A stretch of 64,000 nucleotides of DNA from Sphingomonas faeni (GCF_003053745.1 NZ_QAYE01000004.1:1-64000); one strand, 5' to 3'. Positions 8,539-18,285 are shown, numbered from the stretch's first letter. The notes: generated by a model not told the origin, from the letters alone. Numbers and translations are program-made.

Positions 8539-10452
8539 TTGATCCGCAAGCTTATCGTCGCATCCCTGCTCGCGTCCGCCGCCCCCGCAATCGCGCAAGT
8601 CCCTGCGGGCAACACCGCGCCGCAGCCGGTGCCGTTCGTCGACACCATTCCCGACGCGGTCGACGCGCCCTATCCCGGCACGCTCCTGCTCGACGTCGAC
8701 GCGACCGACACCGAGCGCGGCATCTTCCGCGTGAAGGAGACGATTCCGGTCGCCAAGTCCGGCCCGATGGCGTTGCTCTATCCGAAGTGGCTCCCCGGCG
8801 CGCACTCCCCGCGCGGCGAGATCGAGAAGCTCGCCGGTCTCGTGATCCGCGCGAACGGCAAGATCCTCCCCTGGACGCGCGATCCGGTCGACGTGTTCGC
8901 GTTCCATATCGACGTGCCGACCGGCGCGAAGACCGTCGTCGCCGAATTCCAGTTCATCTCGGCGACCAAGGGCGACCAGGGCCGCATCGTGATGACGCCG
9001 ACGATGGTCAGCCTCCAACCGAACCTCGTCAGCCTCTACCCGGCGGGCTATTTCACGCGTCAGATCCCGATCAAGATGACCGCGACCTATCCCGCTGGCT
9101 GGACCGCGGCGGGCGCGGTGCCGGCCAAGGTGGCGGGCTCGACCTACAGCTACGACACGACCAACTACGAGATCCTCGTCGATTCGCCAACGCTCGCGGG
9201 CAAGTACGGCAAGGTCTGGCCGCTCTCCCCCCGCGTCGATCTCAACGTCTTTGCCGACAGCCCCGACCAGCTCGCCGCCAAGCCCGAGCAGATCGACGCG
9301 CACAAGCGCCTCGTCGACCAGGCCGCCAAGACGTTCGGCGCGCAGCATTACGATCATTACGAATTCCTGCTGTCGATCACCGACCAGCTCGGCGGGATCG
9401 GGCTGGAGCATCACCGCAGTTCGGAGAACGGCGTCCGTCCCGGCTATTTCACCGAATGGGAAACCGGCGCCGCCGCGCGCAACCTGCTGCCGCACGAGTT
9501 CACGCACAGCTGGGACGGCAAGTTCCGCCGCGGCGCCGACCTGTGGACGCCGGACTTCCGCACGCCGATGCGCGATTCGCTGCTGTGGGTCTACGAAGGC
9601 CAGACGCAGTTCTGGGGCTATGTGCTCCAGGCGCGGTCGGGGCTGGTCAGCAAGCAGGACACGCTCGACGGTTACGCCTCGATCCTCGGCATCTACGACA
9701 CCGCGAAGGGTCGCGAATGGCGGCCGCTGATCGATACGACCAATGATCCCGTCATCTCGGCACGGAAACCGAAGGGCTGGACCAGCTGGCAGCGGTCGGA
9801 GGATTACTACAACGAAGGCCTGATGGTCTGGATGGAGGTCGACGCGATGCTCCGCCAGAAGTCGAACGGGACCAGGTCGATCGACGATTTCGCCAAGGCC
9901 TTCTTCGGCGTGCGTGACGGCGATTACGGCGAGCTGACCTACACCTTCGCCGACGTCGCGAAGACGCTGAACGGCATCGTCCCCTATGACTGGGCGACGT
10001 TCCTCAACACGCGCCTAACCGAGACGGGCAAGCCCGCGCCGATCAACGGCTTCGCGATGAACGGCTACAAGCTGGTCTACGGCCCCGAGCAGAGCCCGTA
10101 TCTGAAGCAGGCCGAGAAAACCCGCGGCACCGACGTCAGCTATTCGCTGGGCATGGTGATCAACAAGGAGGGCGTGGTCACGTCGTCGATCTGGGACAGC
10201 CCCGCGTTCAAGGCGGGCCTCGACGTCGGTACCGAGATCGAAGCGGTCAACAGCGAGACCTATTCGTCCGACCGGATCAAGGCGGCGATCCTGGCCGCTA
10301 AGGGCACGAAGGTGCCGATCCGTCTGACTGTAAAGAACAATGACCGTTTCCGCGACATCTTGCTCGATTACCATGACGGCCCGCGCTATCCGCAGCTACA
10401 GAAGGTGGGTACAGGTGACGGCGGACTGGACAAGCTGCTGACGCCGCGCTGA
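8539..10452 (+). CDS. M61 family metallopeptidase with PDZ domain
   Basis: Probable secreted or periplasmic zinc aminopeptidase of the glycyl-aminopeptidase/M61 class, 637 residues. The TTG at 8539 gives a clear signal peptide (LIVASLLASAAPAIAQV). The zinc site HEFTH is at residues 319-323, followed by the glutamate-containing LLWVYEGQTQFWG. A PDZ domain occupies about residues 535-605 (SPAFKAGLDVGTEIEAVN). It stands alone upstream of ppa, from which a GC-rich hairpin separates it. Substrate unknown. Confidence 0.9.
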   Translation: MIRKLIVASLLASAAPAIAQVPAGNTAPQPVPFVDTIPDAVDAPYPGTLLLDVDATDTERGIFRVKETIPVAKSGPMALLYPKWLPGAHSPRGEIEKLAGLVIRANGKILPWTRDPVDVFAFHIDVPTGAKTVVAEFQFISATKGDQGRIVMTPTMVSLQPNLVSLYPAGYFTRQIPIKMTATYPAGWTAAGAVPAKVAGSTYSYDTTNYEILVDSPTLAGKYGKVWPLSPRVDLNVFADSPDQLAAKPEQIDAHKRLVDQAAKTFGAQHYDHYEFLLSITDQLGGIGLEHHRSSENGVRPGYFTEWETGAAARNLLPHEFTHSWDGKFRRGADLWTPDFRTPMRDSLLWVYEGQTQFWGYVLQARSGLVSKQDTLDGYASILGIYDTAKGREWRPLIDTTNDPVISARKPKGWTSWQRSEDYYNEGLMVWMEVDAMLRQKSNGTRSIDDFAKAFFGVRDGDYGELTYTFADVAKTLNGIVPYDWATFLNTRLTETGKPAPINGFAMNGYKLVYGPEQSPYLKQAEKTRGTDVSYSLGMVINKEGVVTSSIWDSPAFKAGLDVGTEIEAVNSETYSSDRIKAAILAAKGTKVPIRLTVKNNDRFRDILLDYHDGPRYPQLQKVGTGDGGLDKLLTPR

Positions 10453-10473
10453 CCAGAGACTAATCCAACGTGG

Positions 10474-10506
10474 TGCCGGCCGCTCCCCAGACGAGGAGCG
10501 CCGGCA
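10474..10506. terminator. Putative hairpin terminator between the M61 gene and ppa
   Basis: A 12-bp stem with one bulge (TGCCGGCCGCTCC with GGAGCGCCGGCA) and an 8-nt loop follows the M61 stop by about 20 nt. The T-run after it is poor (TCTT), so termination is only likely, not certain. Confidence 0.45.
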
Positions 10507-10528
10507 TCTTCATATCGAAAGGACCGCC

Positions 10529-11107
10529 ATGCGTATCGACCTCATCCCGACCGGCAAGAACCCGCCCGAGGATTTGAACGTCATCATCGAAGTGCCGACC
10601 GGCGGCGAGCCCGTGAAGTACGAGTTCGACAAGGCCAGTGGCGCGCTGTTCGTCGATCGCATCCTGCACACGCCGATGCGCTATCCCGCGAACTATGGCT
10701 TCGTGCCGCACACGCTGAGCCCCGATGGCGATCCCTTGGATGCACTCGTGATCGCACGCTCGCCGTTCATCCCGGGCTGCGTCGTCCGCGCCCGCCCGAT
10801 CGCGGTGCTGAACCTGGAAGACGAAGCCGGCGGCGACGAGAAGCTCATCTGCGTTCCGGTCGACGCCGTGTTCCCGTATTACGCCAACATCGGCGAGCGC
10901 GGCGACATGCCCGAGATCGTGTTCGAGCAGATCGAGCATTTCTTCACCCACTACAAGGACCTCGAGAAGACAAAGTGGGTCCGCGTCGGCAAGTGGGGTG
11001 ATGCCGAAGAAGCCAAGCGCGTCACGATCGAGGCGATCGAGCGCTACAACGCCGAGAAGGCCAAGGGCAAAGAGCCGATGAACGCGGACGACACCGCAGG
11101 ACGCTGA
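10529..11107 (+). CDS. ppa: Inorganic diphosphatase
   Basis: Soluble family I pyrophosphatase, 192 residues, hydrolysing PPi to drive biosynthesis. The family signature GDPLDALV is visible, along with the conserved KYEFDK, RYPANYGFVPHT and HYKDLE segments that carry the Mg2+ and phosphate ligands. ATG at 10529 follows an AAAGGA Shine-Dalgarno sequence. Expected full length and no oddities. Confidence 0.97.
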   Translation: MRIDLIPTGKNPPEDLNVIIEVPTGGEPVKYEFDKASGALFVDRILHTPMRYPANYGFVPHTLSPDGDPLDALVIARSPFIPGCVVRARPIAVLNLEDEAGGDEKLICVPVDAVFPYYANIGERGDMPEIVFEQIEHFFTHYKDLEKTKWVRVGKWGDAEEAKRVTIEAIERYNAEKAKGKEPMNADDTAGR

Positions 11108-11111
11108 TAGC

Positions 11112-11774
11112 ATGACGACGGCGTCTCGTTCGTTCGACGGCATCCGCGTCCGCGCGGCGCAGATCGGATTGTACGAGACGCCGATCCTGCACGGACGGCT
11201 GGCCGACGCCGCCGCCCTGACTGCGGCATTGCGCACCGCGATCCTCGATCGCTACGCCGCCGCGCCCAGCTTGGCTCGATCGAATGTCGGTGGCTGGCAT
11301 TCCGCTACCGACATGCTCGACTGGGGCGGGCCGGCAGCGGTCGCGCTCGCCGATATCGCGGTAAAGATGGCGAAGCGCGCCTCGCATTTCGATGGGCGCG
11401 ATGCGGCGACCGTCGAGTGGACCGTCAAGATGTGGGCGAACGTCTCGCCGCCCGGCGCGCTCAACATGAGCCACGCGCATCCCGGCGTTTTGTGGGCCGC
11501 TGTCTATTATATCGACATGGGCACCCCGCCTGCGGAGGGCGAAGCGGGCGGCGAGCTGTTCTTCGAGGACCCGCGCTTCCCGGTGCCGTTCATGCGGCTG
11601 CCGGGGTTTCGCCTCGTCGGGATCGACGGCCAGCCGCAGCCCATCGAACGCCGCCTGCCGACCGAGGCGGGCGACTTGATCCTGTTCCCCGCCTGGCTCC
11701 GCCACGGCGTCCGGCCGCACTTGGGCACAGGCGACCGCATCTCAATCGCAATGAATATCGACGTGAAGGGCTAG
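11112..11774 (+). CDS. TIGR02466-type putative 2OG-Fe(II) oxygenase
   Basis: 220 residues resembling the TIGR02466/2-oxoglutarate-Fe(II) oxygenase-like family. The double-stranded beta-helix metal and cosubstrate residues appear as NMSHAHPGVLWAAVYYID (His-x-His), GGELFFEDPR and, near the C-terminus, FPAWLRHGVRPHLGTGDRIS (distal His and Arg). Substrate unknown. It starts 4 nt after the ppa stop and so is probably co-transcribed, perhaps by chance; a palindromic element directly follows. Confidence 0.8.
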   Translation: MTTASRSFDGIRVRAAQIGLYETPILHGRLADAAALTAALRTAILDRYAAAPSLARSNVGGWHSATDMLDWGGPAAVALADIAVKMAKRASHFDGRDAATVEWTVKMWANVSPPGALNMSHAHPGVLWAAVYYIDMGTPPAEGEAGGELFFEDPRFPVPFMRLPGFRLVGIDGQPQPIERRLPTEAGDLILFPAWLRHGVRPHLGTGDRISIAMNIDVKG

Positions 11775-11789
11775 GCGGGCGCAACGGAC

Positions 11790-11915
11790 AATCCTCCCCC
11801 GCAGGGGGAGGTGGCTGGCACTTGCCAGACGGAGGGGGAGGTAAGCGCCGACCGACGTTCCGTGTCCTCCCCCTCCGTCACCTGCGGTGACACCTCCCCC
11901 TGGCGGGGGAGGATC
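11790..11915. repeat. 126-bp paired palindromic element, family D
   Basis: Inverted arms ATCCTCCCCC...GGGGGAGGTG and its complement bound the element. Its reverse complement matches the element at 25048-25174 through the inner spacer too (for example GAGGACACGGAAC and GTGACGGAGGGGGAGG in both). It lies between convergent genes (oxygenase and GNAT). Confidence 0.9.
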
Positions 11916-11925
11916 GTTTGCTGCC

Positions 11926-12402
11926 CTACCGACCCGCGAGCTTCACCAAAGCATCCCCCGACATCCGCTGGATCGTCCAGTCGTCCATCCCGACCGCGCC
12001 GACTTTCCGATAGAACGCGATCGCGTCGGCGTTCCAGTCGAGCACCGACCATTCGAACCGCGCACAGCCGCGATCGAGCGCCATGCCGGCCAGATGCGCC
12101 AGCAGCGCGCCGCCGACCCCCTGCCCGCGCGCTTCCGGCGTCACGTAGAGATCCTCGAGGTACAGCCCGCGCTTGCCCGTCCACGTCGAGAAATTGTGGA
12201 AGAACAGCGCGAACCCGAGCGGGCCTTCCGCGGTCTCCGCGATCAGAGCCTCCGCGGCAGGCCGCTCCCCGAACAACGCCTCCGCCAGCATCGGCTCGGT
12301 CGCCTCGACCGCATCCGGTTCGCGTTCGAACGCGGCGAGTTCGCGGACGAAGCGCAGGATCGTGCCGACATCGGCAGCGGTGGCGGAACGGATGACGGTC
12401 AT
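11926..12402 (-). CDS. GNAT family N-acetyltransferase
   Basis: 158 residues, a single GNAT domain. The acetyl-CoA pyrophosphate loop appears as ARGQGVGGALLAHLAGMA, preceded by the beta-4 strand LYLEDLYVTPE. This arrangement resembles diamine/spermidine-type acetyltransferases, but the acceptor cannot be told. Its ATG overlaps the stop of the upstream EamA transporter (ATGA), so the two are translationally coupled and may act together. Confidence 0.88.
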   Translation of the reverse strand: MTVIRSATAADVGTILRFVRELAAFEREPDAVEATEPMLAEALFGERPAAEALIAETAEGPLGFALFFHNFSTWTGKRGLYLEDLYVTPEARGQGVGGALLAHLAGMALDRGCARFEWSVLDWNADAIAFYRKVGAVGMDDWTIQRMSGDALVKLAGR

Positions 12403-13313
12403 GCACTAGCCTCGATCGATGTCTGCGCGATGTCACGCCGCCGCGCCGCGTACAGGCACGCGACGACGATGATCGCCGCGCCCGCCAGCGTGAACGCCGA
12501 TACCCGCTCGCCGAACACCAGGAAACCCAGCACGGCGGCATAGACGAACGAGGTATATTCGGTGGTCGCGAGAAACCCCGTATCGCCGTGCGCATACGCC
12601 CAGCCGAGTAGCCACAGCGATGCGGTCGCGAGCCCGGCGGCGAGTATGAGCTTAGGCAACTGCGCCGCTTCGGGCACCACCACCAGCCACGGCGCGGCGA
12701 GCGCCAGCGTCGCAGTGATGACGAGCGCCTGGAAGAATGCGATCTCCCCCGGCCGCGCCGCCTGGCTCTGCAGCCGCGCGATGACGAGGTTCACCGCGTA
12801 CAGCACTGCCGAACCAAGGATCGCGAGCGTCCCGTGGAACGTCTCGGGTTCCGGCACCTCGCGTCCCTGCCCGATCATCACCACCAGCACGCCACCCAGC
12901 GCGGCGATCGACGCGACGAAGGTCTTCCACCCCACGCGCTCGCCCAGTGTAACCGCCGCGAGCAGCAATGCGAGGATCGGCGCGATGTAGGTCAGCGAAA
13001 TCGCCTGCGCCATCGGCACACGCGCGAGCCCCCAAAAGAACAGCACCGCCATCGCCGTCGTCACCAACCCGCGCGCCAGATGCAGCTTCAACGCGCGCCC
13101 GCTCGGCCGTCCGCTCTTCCCGAGCTTCCACGCGACCGCACCGAGACCGACGCTGATCATCTGACGCCACAGCAGCGCGTTATAGACGCCGATCGCCAGC
13201 ACGAGCGACTTCATTACCGCGTCCATCATCGAGAACAGTCCGATGCCGAGCGCGGCGATCGCGAAGGCCAATGCTGGGGAAACGACGCGGTTCGTCACCG
13301 GACTAGACCGCAT
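12399..13313 (-). CDS. DMT superfamily (EamA) transporter
   Basis: 304 residues with about ten hydrophobic helices forming two EamA repeats (about residues 15-145 and 160-290). Drug/metabolite transporters of this type export small metabolites across the inner membrane; the substrate is not predictable. Overlaps the downstream GNAT gene by 4 nt. Confidence 0.88.
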   Translation of the reverse strand: MRSSPVTNRVVSPALAFAIAALGIGLFSMMDAVMKSLVLAIGVYNALLWRQMISVGLGAVAWKLGKSGRPSGRALKLHLARGLVTTAMAVLFFWGLARVPMAQAISLTYIAPILALLLAAVTLGERVGWKTFVASIAALGGVLVVMIGQGREVPEPETFHGTLAILGSAVLYAVNLVIARLQSQAARPGEIAFFQALVITATLALAAPWLVVVPEAAQLPKLILAAGLATASLWLLGWAYAHGDTGFLATTEYTSFVYAAVLGFLVFGERVSAFTLAGAAIIVVACLYAARRRDIAQTSIEASA

Positions 13314-13385
13314 CGTGAACGGTCAATGTTCGGATCATCCTCATGCGGTCCGCTTAACCCGCATCCTATCGCGACGCCATCGCCG

Positions 13386-13420
13386 GTAACCCTGGACTCC
13401 CGCTTTCGCGGGAGAACGAG
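13386..13420. repeat. Half palindromic element (family C type)
   Basis: GTAACCCTGGACTCCCGC...GCGGGAGAACGAG matches the right half of the element at 46772-46852, including the junction GTAACCCTGGA. No left arm is visible, so it is a decayed or truncated copy. It lies in the 225-bp gap between ispG and the EamA gene. Confidence 0.7.
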
Positions 13421-13440
13421 AAGGGCCGCGTCCACACGGC

Positions 13441-13520
13441 GTCATCCTGACGAAAGTCAGGATCCAGGGTAACGAACGTTGCCCCTCATGGCTCTGGATC
13501 CTGACTTTCGTCAGGATGAC
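13441..13520. repeat. 80-bp paired palindromic element, family B
   Basis: Arms GTCATCCTGACGAAAGTCAG and its complement, each itself a hairpin (CTGACGAAAGTCAG), surround a short spacer that begins CCAGGGTAACGAAC. Related copies lie at 37977-38052 and 59231-59315. It sits just downstream of ispG on its coding strand and could form a strong 3' mRNA hairpin. Confidence 0.9.
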
Positions 13521-13538
13521 GGGGTACGGTGGTAGCCC

Positions 13539-14675
13539 CTATTCGGCCGCTACCGGCACCAGCGCCGCCATCGCCTCGTCCGCTGCGTCGATCTCGGCCG
13601 CTTTCGCCTCGACCAGCCGGACGATGTGGTCGACCATGTCAGCGTCCTGGACGTGGTGATCGGTGACGCCCGACAGATACACCATGTGCTTGCCGTTGCC
13701 GCCGCCGGTGATGCCGATGTCGGTCTCACGCGCTTCGCCCGGACCATTCACCACGCAGCCGAGCACCGACAGGGACATCGGCGTGCGGATATGCTGCAAC
13801 CGTTCCTCCAGCGCCTGCACGGTACGGATCACGTCGAAGCCCTGGCGCGCGCACGACGGGCACGACACGACGCGGACGCCGCGATTGCGGATGCCGAGCG
13901 CCTTGAGGATCTCGAAGCCGACGCGGACTTCCTCTTCCGGCTCGGCCGAAAGTGAGACGCGGATCGTGTCGCCGATGCCGTACCAGAGCAGGCTGCCCAT
14001 CCCGATCGCCGACTTGACCGTACCGCCGACGAACCCGCCCGCCTCGGTGATGCCGAGATGCAGCGGGCAATCGACCTGTTCGGCGAGCTGCTGGTACGCG
14101 GCCACCGCGAGGAACAGGTCGGAGGCCTTCACCGCGACCTTGAACTCGTGAAAGTCATGGTCCTGCAACAGCTTGATGTGATCGAGCGCCGACTCGACCA
14201 ACGCATCGGGGCACGGCTCGCCGTATTTCTCGAGCAGATGCCGCTCGAGCGACCCCCCGTTGACGCCGATTCGGATCGCGCAGCCATTGGACTTGGCTGC
14301 ATCGACGACTTCCTTCACGCGCGCCGCCGAGCCGATATTGCCCGGGTTGATCCGCAGACAGGCCGCGCCGGCGTCCGCCGCTTCGAGCGCACGCTTGTAG
14401 TGGAAATGGATGTCCGCGACGATCGGCACGCGGCTGGCGCGGACGATCTGCTTCAGCGCGGCGGTCGATTCGACGTCGGGGCAGCTGACGCGGATGATGT
14501 CGACGCCCGCGTCTTCGCAGCGGCGGATCTGGTCGACCGTCGCGCGCACGTCGTCGGTCGGGGTGTTGGTCATCGTCTGCACCGTGACCGGCGCATCGCC
14601 GCCGACGGGGACGTTGCCGACCATGATCTGGCGGCTCTTGCGGCGGGTGATATCGCGCCAGGGACGAAGGGACAT
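13539..14675 (-). CDS. ispG: 4-hydroxy-3-methylbut-2-en-1-yl diphosphate synthase (flavodoxin)
   Basis: Penultimate enzyme of the MEP isoprenoid pathway: a [4Fe-4S] enzyme converting MEcPP to HMBPP. 378 residues. The TIM-barrel part starts [20 protein letters not shown]. The cluster cysteines are in [11 protein letters not shown] and [10 protein letters not shown], with the conserved glutamate after the third cysteine. Monocistronic in appearance; ATG at 14675. Confidence 0.96.
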   Translation of the reverse strand: MSLRPWRDITRRKSRQIMVGNVPVGGDAPVTVQTMTNTPTDDVRATVDQIRRCEDAGVDIIRVSCPDVESTAALKQIVRASRVPIVADIHFHYKRALEAADAGAACLRINPGNIGSAARVKEVVDAAKSNGCAIRIGVNGGSLERHLLEKYGEPCPDALVESALDHIKLLQDHDFHEFKVAVKASDLFLAVAAYQQLAEQVDCPLHLGITEAGGFVGGTVKSAIGMGSLLWYGIGDTIRVSLSAEPEEEVRVGFEILKALGIRNRGVRVVSCPSCARQGFDVIRTVQALEERLQHIRTPMSLSVLGCVVNGPGEARETDIGITGGGNGKHMVYLSGVTDHHVQDADMVDHIVRLVEAKAAEIDAADEAMAALVPVAAE

Positions 14676-14790
14676 GGAGATTCCTCGGGAGTTCGAGGCC
14701 TATATAGCGACTCGCGCGCTGGAACGGAACATCGCTGGCCGGAGTAGCGATCGTCGGCCATAGCGGCGCACGGCTTTAGGAGCGAACGCG

Positions 14791-15312
14791 ATGACCCTGT
14801 CCCTTTACGATGCGACGATTCCCTCGAACCTCCAGATTCTCCGCGCGGTCGACGCGCTGCTCGACAAGGCGGAAGCGTTCGCTGTCGAGAAGGGTATCGA
14901 CCCCGCGACGCTGATCGATGCGAAGCTTGCCGACGACATGCTGCCGTTCGGCTACCAGGTAAAGGCGTGCGCCGGGCATTCGGTCGGTGGGATCGAAGGC
15001 GTCCGCGCTGGTACCTTCGCGCCCGATCGCTCGGCTTGGCCGACGGATTTCGCGGGGCTCCATGCTTTGATGCGTGACGCAATCGCCAAGCTGGAAGCGA
15101 TCGACCGGGAGACGTTCGACGCGCTCGCCGACAACGACACGACCTTCGAGTTCGGCACGTTCGTCATGCCGTTCACGGGCGCGAACTTCCTGCTCTCGTT
15201 CTCGCAGCCCAACTTCTACTTCCACGCCAGCACCGCCTACGCGATCCTACGCGCGCAGGGCGTACCGATCGGCAAGCGCGATTTCATGGGCACGCCCCGC
15301 ATGAAAGCGTGA
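14791..15312 (+). CDS. DUF1993 family protein
   Basis: 173-residue soluble protein of the DUF1993 family (DinB-like four-helix fold by family knowledge). It opens with the characteristic SLYDATIPSNLQILRAVDALL and contains FSQPNFYFHASTAYAILRAQG near the end, which carries a conserved histidine. No function is established. ATG at 14791, after an AGGAG Shine-Dalgarno sequence. Confidence 0.88.
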   Translation: MTLSLYDATIPSNLQILRAVDALLDKAEAFAVEKGIDPATLIDAKLADDMLPFGYQVKACAGHSVGGIEGVRAGTFAPDRSAWPTDFAGLHALMRDAIAKLEAIDRETFDALADNDTTFEFGTFVMPFTGANFLLSFSQPNFYFHASTAYAILRAQGVPIGKRDFMGTPRMKA

Positions 15313-15380
15313 ACCGGCGCGGGGAACGGCTGGGCTTCCCGACGCTTGCGGCACCGCTCCCCGCCCCGTAGGGCCGCGCG

Positions 15381-16520
15381 ATGACGCGGCATTATGGCAT
15401 GGACTGGCTGCGGATCGGTGCGTTCGCGCTGCTGATCCTCTACCATATCGGCATGGTCTTCGTGCCGTGGAACTTCCATGTGAAGTCGCTCCATGTCGAA
15501 GACTGGGTGCGGCTGCCGATGCTGGCGAGCAACGCGTGGCGGCTGACGCTGCTGTTCGTCGTCTCGGGCTATGCCAGCCGCGCGCTGCTTGCCCGGTCGA
15601 GCGGCACGGCCGGGTTCTTCGCCAACCGCTGCTACCGCCTGCTCGTACCGCTGCTGTTCGGCATGGCGGTGATCGTGCCGCCGCAACCCTGGGTCGAGCT
15701 GGTCACCAAGCACGCCTATGCCGGCAGCTATCTGACGTTCTGGAGCCATGACTATTTCCGCTTCGGCAAGCTCGCCGGGCTCACGCTGCCGACCTGGAAC
15801 CATCTCTGGTTCGTTGTCTATCTCTGGGCCTACACCACCGCGCTGACGCTCGGCCTGATCGTCGTCCGCGGCGACTGGCTGCAGCGCGTATTCGACTGGA
15901 TCTTCGGCAGCTGGGCGGTGTTCGTCCTCCCCGTCGCGTGGCTCGTCTTCGTCCACGGCTGGTGGTTCCAGATGGCCGCCGAAACCCAAGCGCTGTACGG
16001 CGACTGGGTCGCGCACGTCACCTATTTTCCCGCGTTCCTGTTCGGCTTCGGCCTAGCCCGTTCCGAGCCCGCAATGGCGGCGATCGCACGCTGGTGGAAG
16101 GTCGGCGCCGTCGCCGCGGTGCTCGGCTATGGCGCGATCATCGGCGTCGAGCTCGAATGGCCGGGCGACATCGTCGCGCCGCGCTGGATCTATCCCGGTT
16201 ACGGCGTCGCGCATGCACTCGAGCAATGGGGCGCGATCGTCGCGCTGATCGGAATCGCCGAGCGCCACTGGAACCGCGACCATCGCTGGCGCCGCACGCT
16301 GACCGAGGCGGTGTTCCCGTTCTACCTGATCCACCAGACGATCATCGTGCTCGTGATGTACGCGCTGCTCCCCGCCGGCCTGCCAGGCTGGGCGGAGTTC
16401 GCGTGCCTGCTCGCCGCGACCACGATCGGCTGCATCGGCTTCTACTGGATCGGCCGCAGCATCGCGCCCTTACGTCCCCTCATCGGCCTCCGCGCCCTAC
16501 CCTCGAAAGACTCAGCATGA
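15381..16520 (+). CDS. Acyltransferase family 3 membrane protein
   Basis: 379 residues with about ten hydrophobic helices. It begins with the acyltransferase-3 signature (MDWLRIGAFALLILYHIGMV, holding the conserved His), resembling OpgC/MdoC-type O-acyltransferases. These transfer acyl groups to periplasmic saccharides or glucans; the acceptor here is unknown. First gene of an overlapping set: its stop overlaps the next start (ATGA at 16517). Confidence 0.85.
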   Translation: MTRHYGMDWLRIGAFALLILYHIGMVFVPWNFHVKSLHVEDWVRLPMLASNAWRLTLLFVVSGYASRALLARSSGTAGFFANRCYRLLVPLLFGMAVIVPPQPWVELVTKHAYAGSYLTFWSHDYFRFGKLAGLTLPTWNHLWFVVYLWAYTTALTLGLIVVRGDWLQRVFDWIFGSWAVFVLPVAWLVFVHGWWFQMAAETQALYGDWVAHVTYFPAFLFGFGLARSEPAMAAIARWWKVGAVAAVLGYGAIIGVELEWPGDIVAPRWIYPGYGVAHALEQWGAIVALIGIAERHWNRDHRWRRTLTEAVFPFYLIHQTIIVLVMYALLPAGLPGWAEFACLLAATTIGCIGFYWIGRSIAPLRPLIGLRALPSKDSA

Positions 16521-17437
16521 CCTGGACCCTCGTCATTCACGGCGGCGCCGGTAAACTCGACAGCGAGATGGTCTCGCCCGAGCAGGATACGGGCGCGCGA
16601 GCCGGCCTGTCGCGAGCTCTCAACACGGGCTCGAAGGTGCTGGCAGACGGCGGCGGCGCGCTCGATGCGGTCGAGGCGGCGGTCCGCGTGCTGGAGGACG
16701 ACCCGCACTTCAATTCGGGGCGCGGCGCGGTCTTCACGCATGACGGTACGCTCGAACTCGACGCCGCGATCATGGACGGTCGCACGCGGGCGGCGGGGGC
16801 CGTTGCCGCAGCGACCGCCACGCGCAACCCCGTCGGCCTCGCGCGCGCGATTCTCGACGATGGCCACCACGTCTTCCTTGCCGGCAAGGGCGCGGATGCG
16901 TTCTCGCTCGAACGCGACCTTCCCCAGGCGGATGCCGCGTGGTTCGCGACCGACGAACGCCGCCGGCAATTCGCCGAGTTCCAGGCCAATGGCGGCGGGT
17001 TCGACGTCGACATGAAATACGGCACGGTTGGCGCGGTCGCGTGCGATACGCTCGGCCACGTCGCAGCCGCCACCTCGACCGGCGGCGTCACCGGCAAGCG
17101 CTGGGGCCGGATCGGCGATACGCCGGTGATCGGCGCGGGGACCTTCGCCGACGATCGCGCCTGTGCCGTCTCGTGCACCGGCTCTGGCGAGTTCTTCCTG
17201 CGAGTCGGCGTCGGCCACGAGATCGCCGCACGCGTCCGCCTGTCGGGCGAGTCGCTGCAAGTCGCGGCCGACGCGGTGCTTGCCGAGGTAAAGGCGCTCG
17301 GCGGCACCGGCGGCGTCATCGTCGCGGGGCCGGACGGCGACATGGCGTGGGGTTTCAACACCGTCGGCATGTACCGCGGACGCGCGTCGTCCGTGGGTAG
17401 CCGGACGGTCGCGATCTACGCTAACGAGCCAGCATGA
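16517..17437 (+). CDS. Isoaspartyl peptidase / L-asparaginase (Ntn hydrolase)
   Basis: 306 residues, plant-type asparaginase/IaaA family. It hydrolyses isoaspartyl dipeptides and asparagine after autocleavage. It starts TLVIHGGAGKL; the autoproteolytic nucleophile is Thr170 in KYGTVGAVA, preceded by the usual loop, and the substrate pocket GGVTGKRWGRIGDTPVIGAG follows. Overlaps both neighbours by 4 nt (ATGA), so acyltransferase, peptidase and S1/P1 nuclease form one tightly coupled operon. Confidence 0.93.
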   Translation: MTWTLVIHGGAGKLDSEMVSPEQDTGARAGLSRALNTGSKVLADGGGALDAVEAAVRVLEDDPHFNSGRGAVFTHDGTLELDAAIMDGRTRAAGAVAAATATRNPVGLARAILDDGHHVFLAGKGADAFSLERDLPQADAAWFATDERRRQFAEFQANGGGFDVDMKYGTVGAVACDTLGHVAAATSTGGVTGKRWGRIGDTPVIGAGTFADDRACAVSCTGSGEFFLRVGVGHEIAARVRLSGESLQVAADAVLAEVKALGGTGGVIVAGPDGDMAWGFNTVGMYRGRASSVGSRTVAIYANEPA

Positions 17438-18285
17438 AGCGCTTTCTCCTCGCCGCGATTGCCTCGCTCGGCCTCGCCTCCCCCGCCACCGCATTCTGGG
17501 AGTACGGCCACCAGACCGTCGCGCAGATCGCCTATGCCAACGTCACGCCGAAGACCAAGGCCGCGATCCGCAAGCTGCTCGCGCAACAGGCATTGCTGGA
17601 TACCCCGACCTGCCCCGCGGGCACGATCGAGGAGGCCAGCGTCTGGCCGGACTGCATCAAGCCGCTGAAGACCGCGGACGGCAAGCCGCGCTTCGGGTTC
17701 GCCTATAGCTGGCACTATCAGAACGCCGACGTCTGCGCGCCGTTCGACCTGACGCCCGCGTGCAAGGACGGCGACTGCGTCTCGGTGCAGATCGACCGCG
17801 ACGTAAAGCTCCTGCGGGATCGCGCTACATCGCCGAAGGACCGCGTCCAGGCGCTGGCGTTCCTGATCCATTTCGTCGGCGATCTCCACCAGCCGCTGCA
17901 TGCCGGCGACCGCCACGACAAGGGCGGCAACGACGTGAAGGCGGACTACGGCATCTACGGCCCCGCGCGGTTCAACCTGCATTCGATCTGGGACGGGCCG
18001 CTGGCGGAGCGCGCGATCTCGACGCCGCCGTCGCTGGTAAGGCGGTATCCGGCGGCCGAGCGCGCGAAGATCGGGGCGGGGACGGTTACCGACTGGAGCC
18101 GGGAGTCGTGGGAAGCCTCGCATGAGGCGTATGCGGCGGCGCTTGGTGGAGACGCTTGCGGAGCGGTGCCGGCGCGCGTGAAAATGGACGATGCGACGAT
18201 CGCCAAAATGGTGCCGTTGTCGCGCGAAGAGGTTCGCCGCGGGGGTATTCGGTTAGCGAAACTGCTCGACAAGGCGCTGGGCTAA
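17434..18285 (+). CDS. S1/P1 family nuclease
   Basis: Secreted zinc-dependent single-strand nuclease/3'-nucleotidase, 283 residues. The signal peptide KRFLLAAIASLGLASPATA is followed directly by FWEYGHQTVAQIAY, which supplies the near-N-terminal Trp and His zinc ligands typical of S1/P1. The second metal cluster is HFVGDLHQPLHAGDRHDKGG. Overlaps the asparaginase stop, which suggests a nutrient-scavenging operon. A palindromic element follows the stop by 2 nt. Confidence 0.93.
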   Translation: MKRFLLAAIASLGLASPATAFWEYGHQTVAQIAYANVTPKTKAAIRKLLAQQALLDTPTCPAGTIEEASVWPDCIKPLKTADGKPRFGFAYSWHYQNADVCAPFDLTPACKDGDCVSVQIDRDVKLLRDRATSPKDRVQALAFLIHFVGDLHQPLHAGDRHDKGGNDVKADYGIYGPARFNLHSIWDGPLAERAISTPPSLVRRYPAAERAKIGAGTVTDWSRESWEASHEAYAAALGGDACGAVPARVKMDDATIAKMVPLSREEVRRGGIRLAKLLDKALG

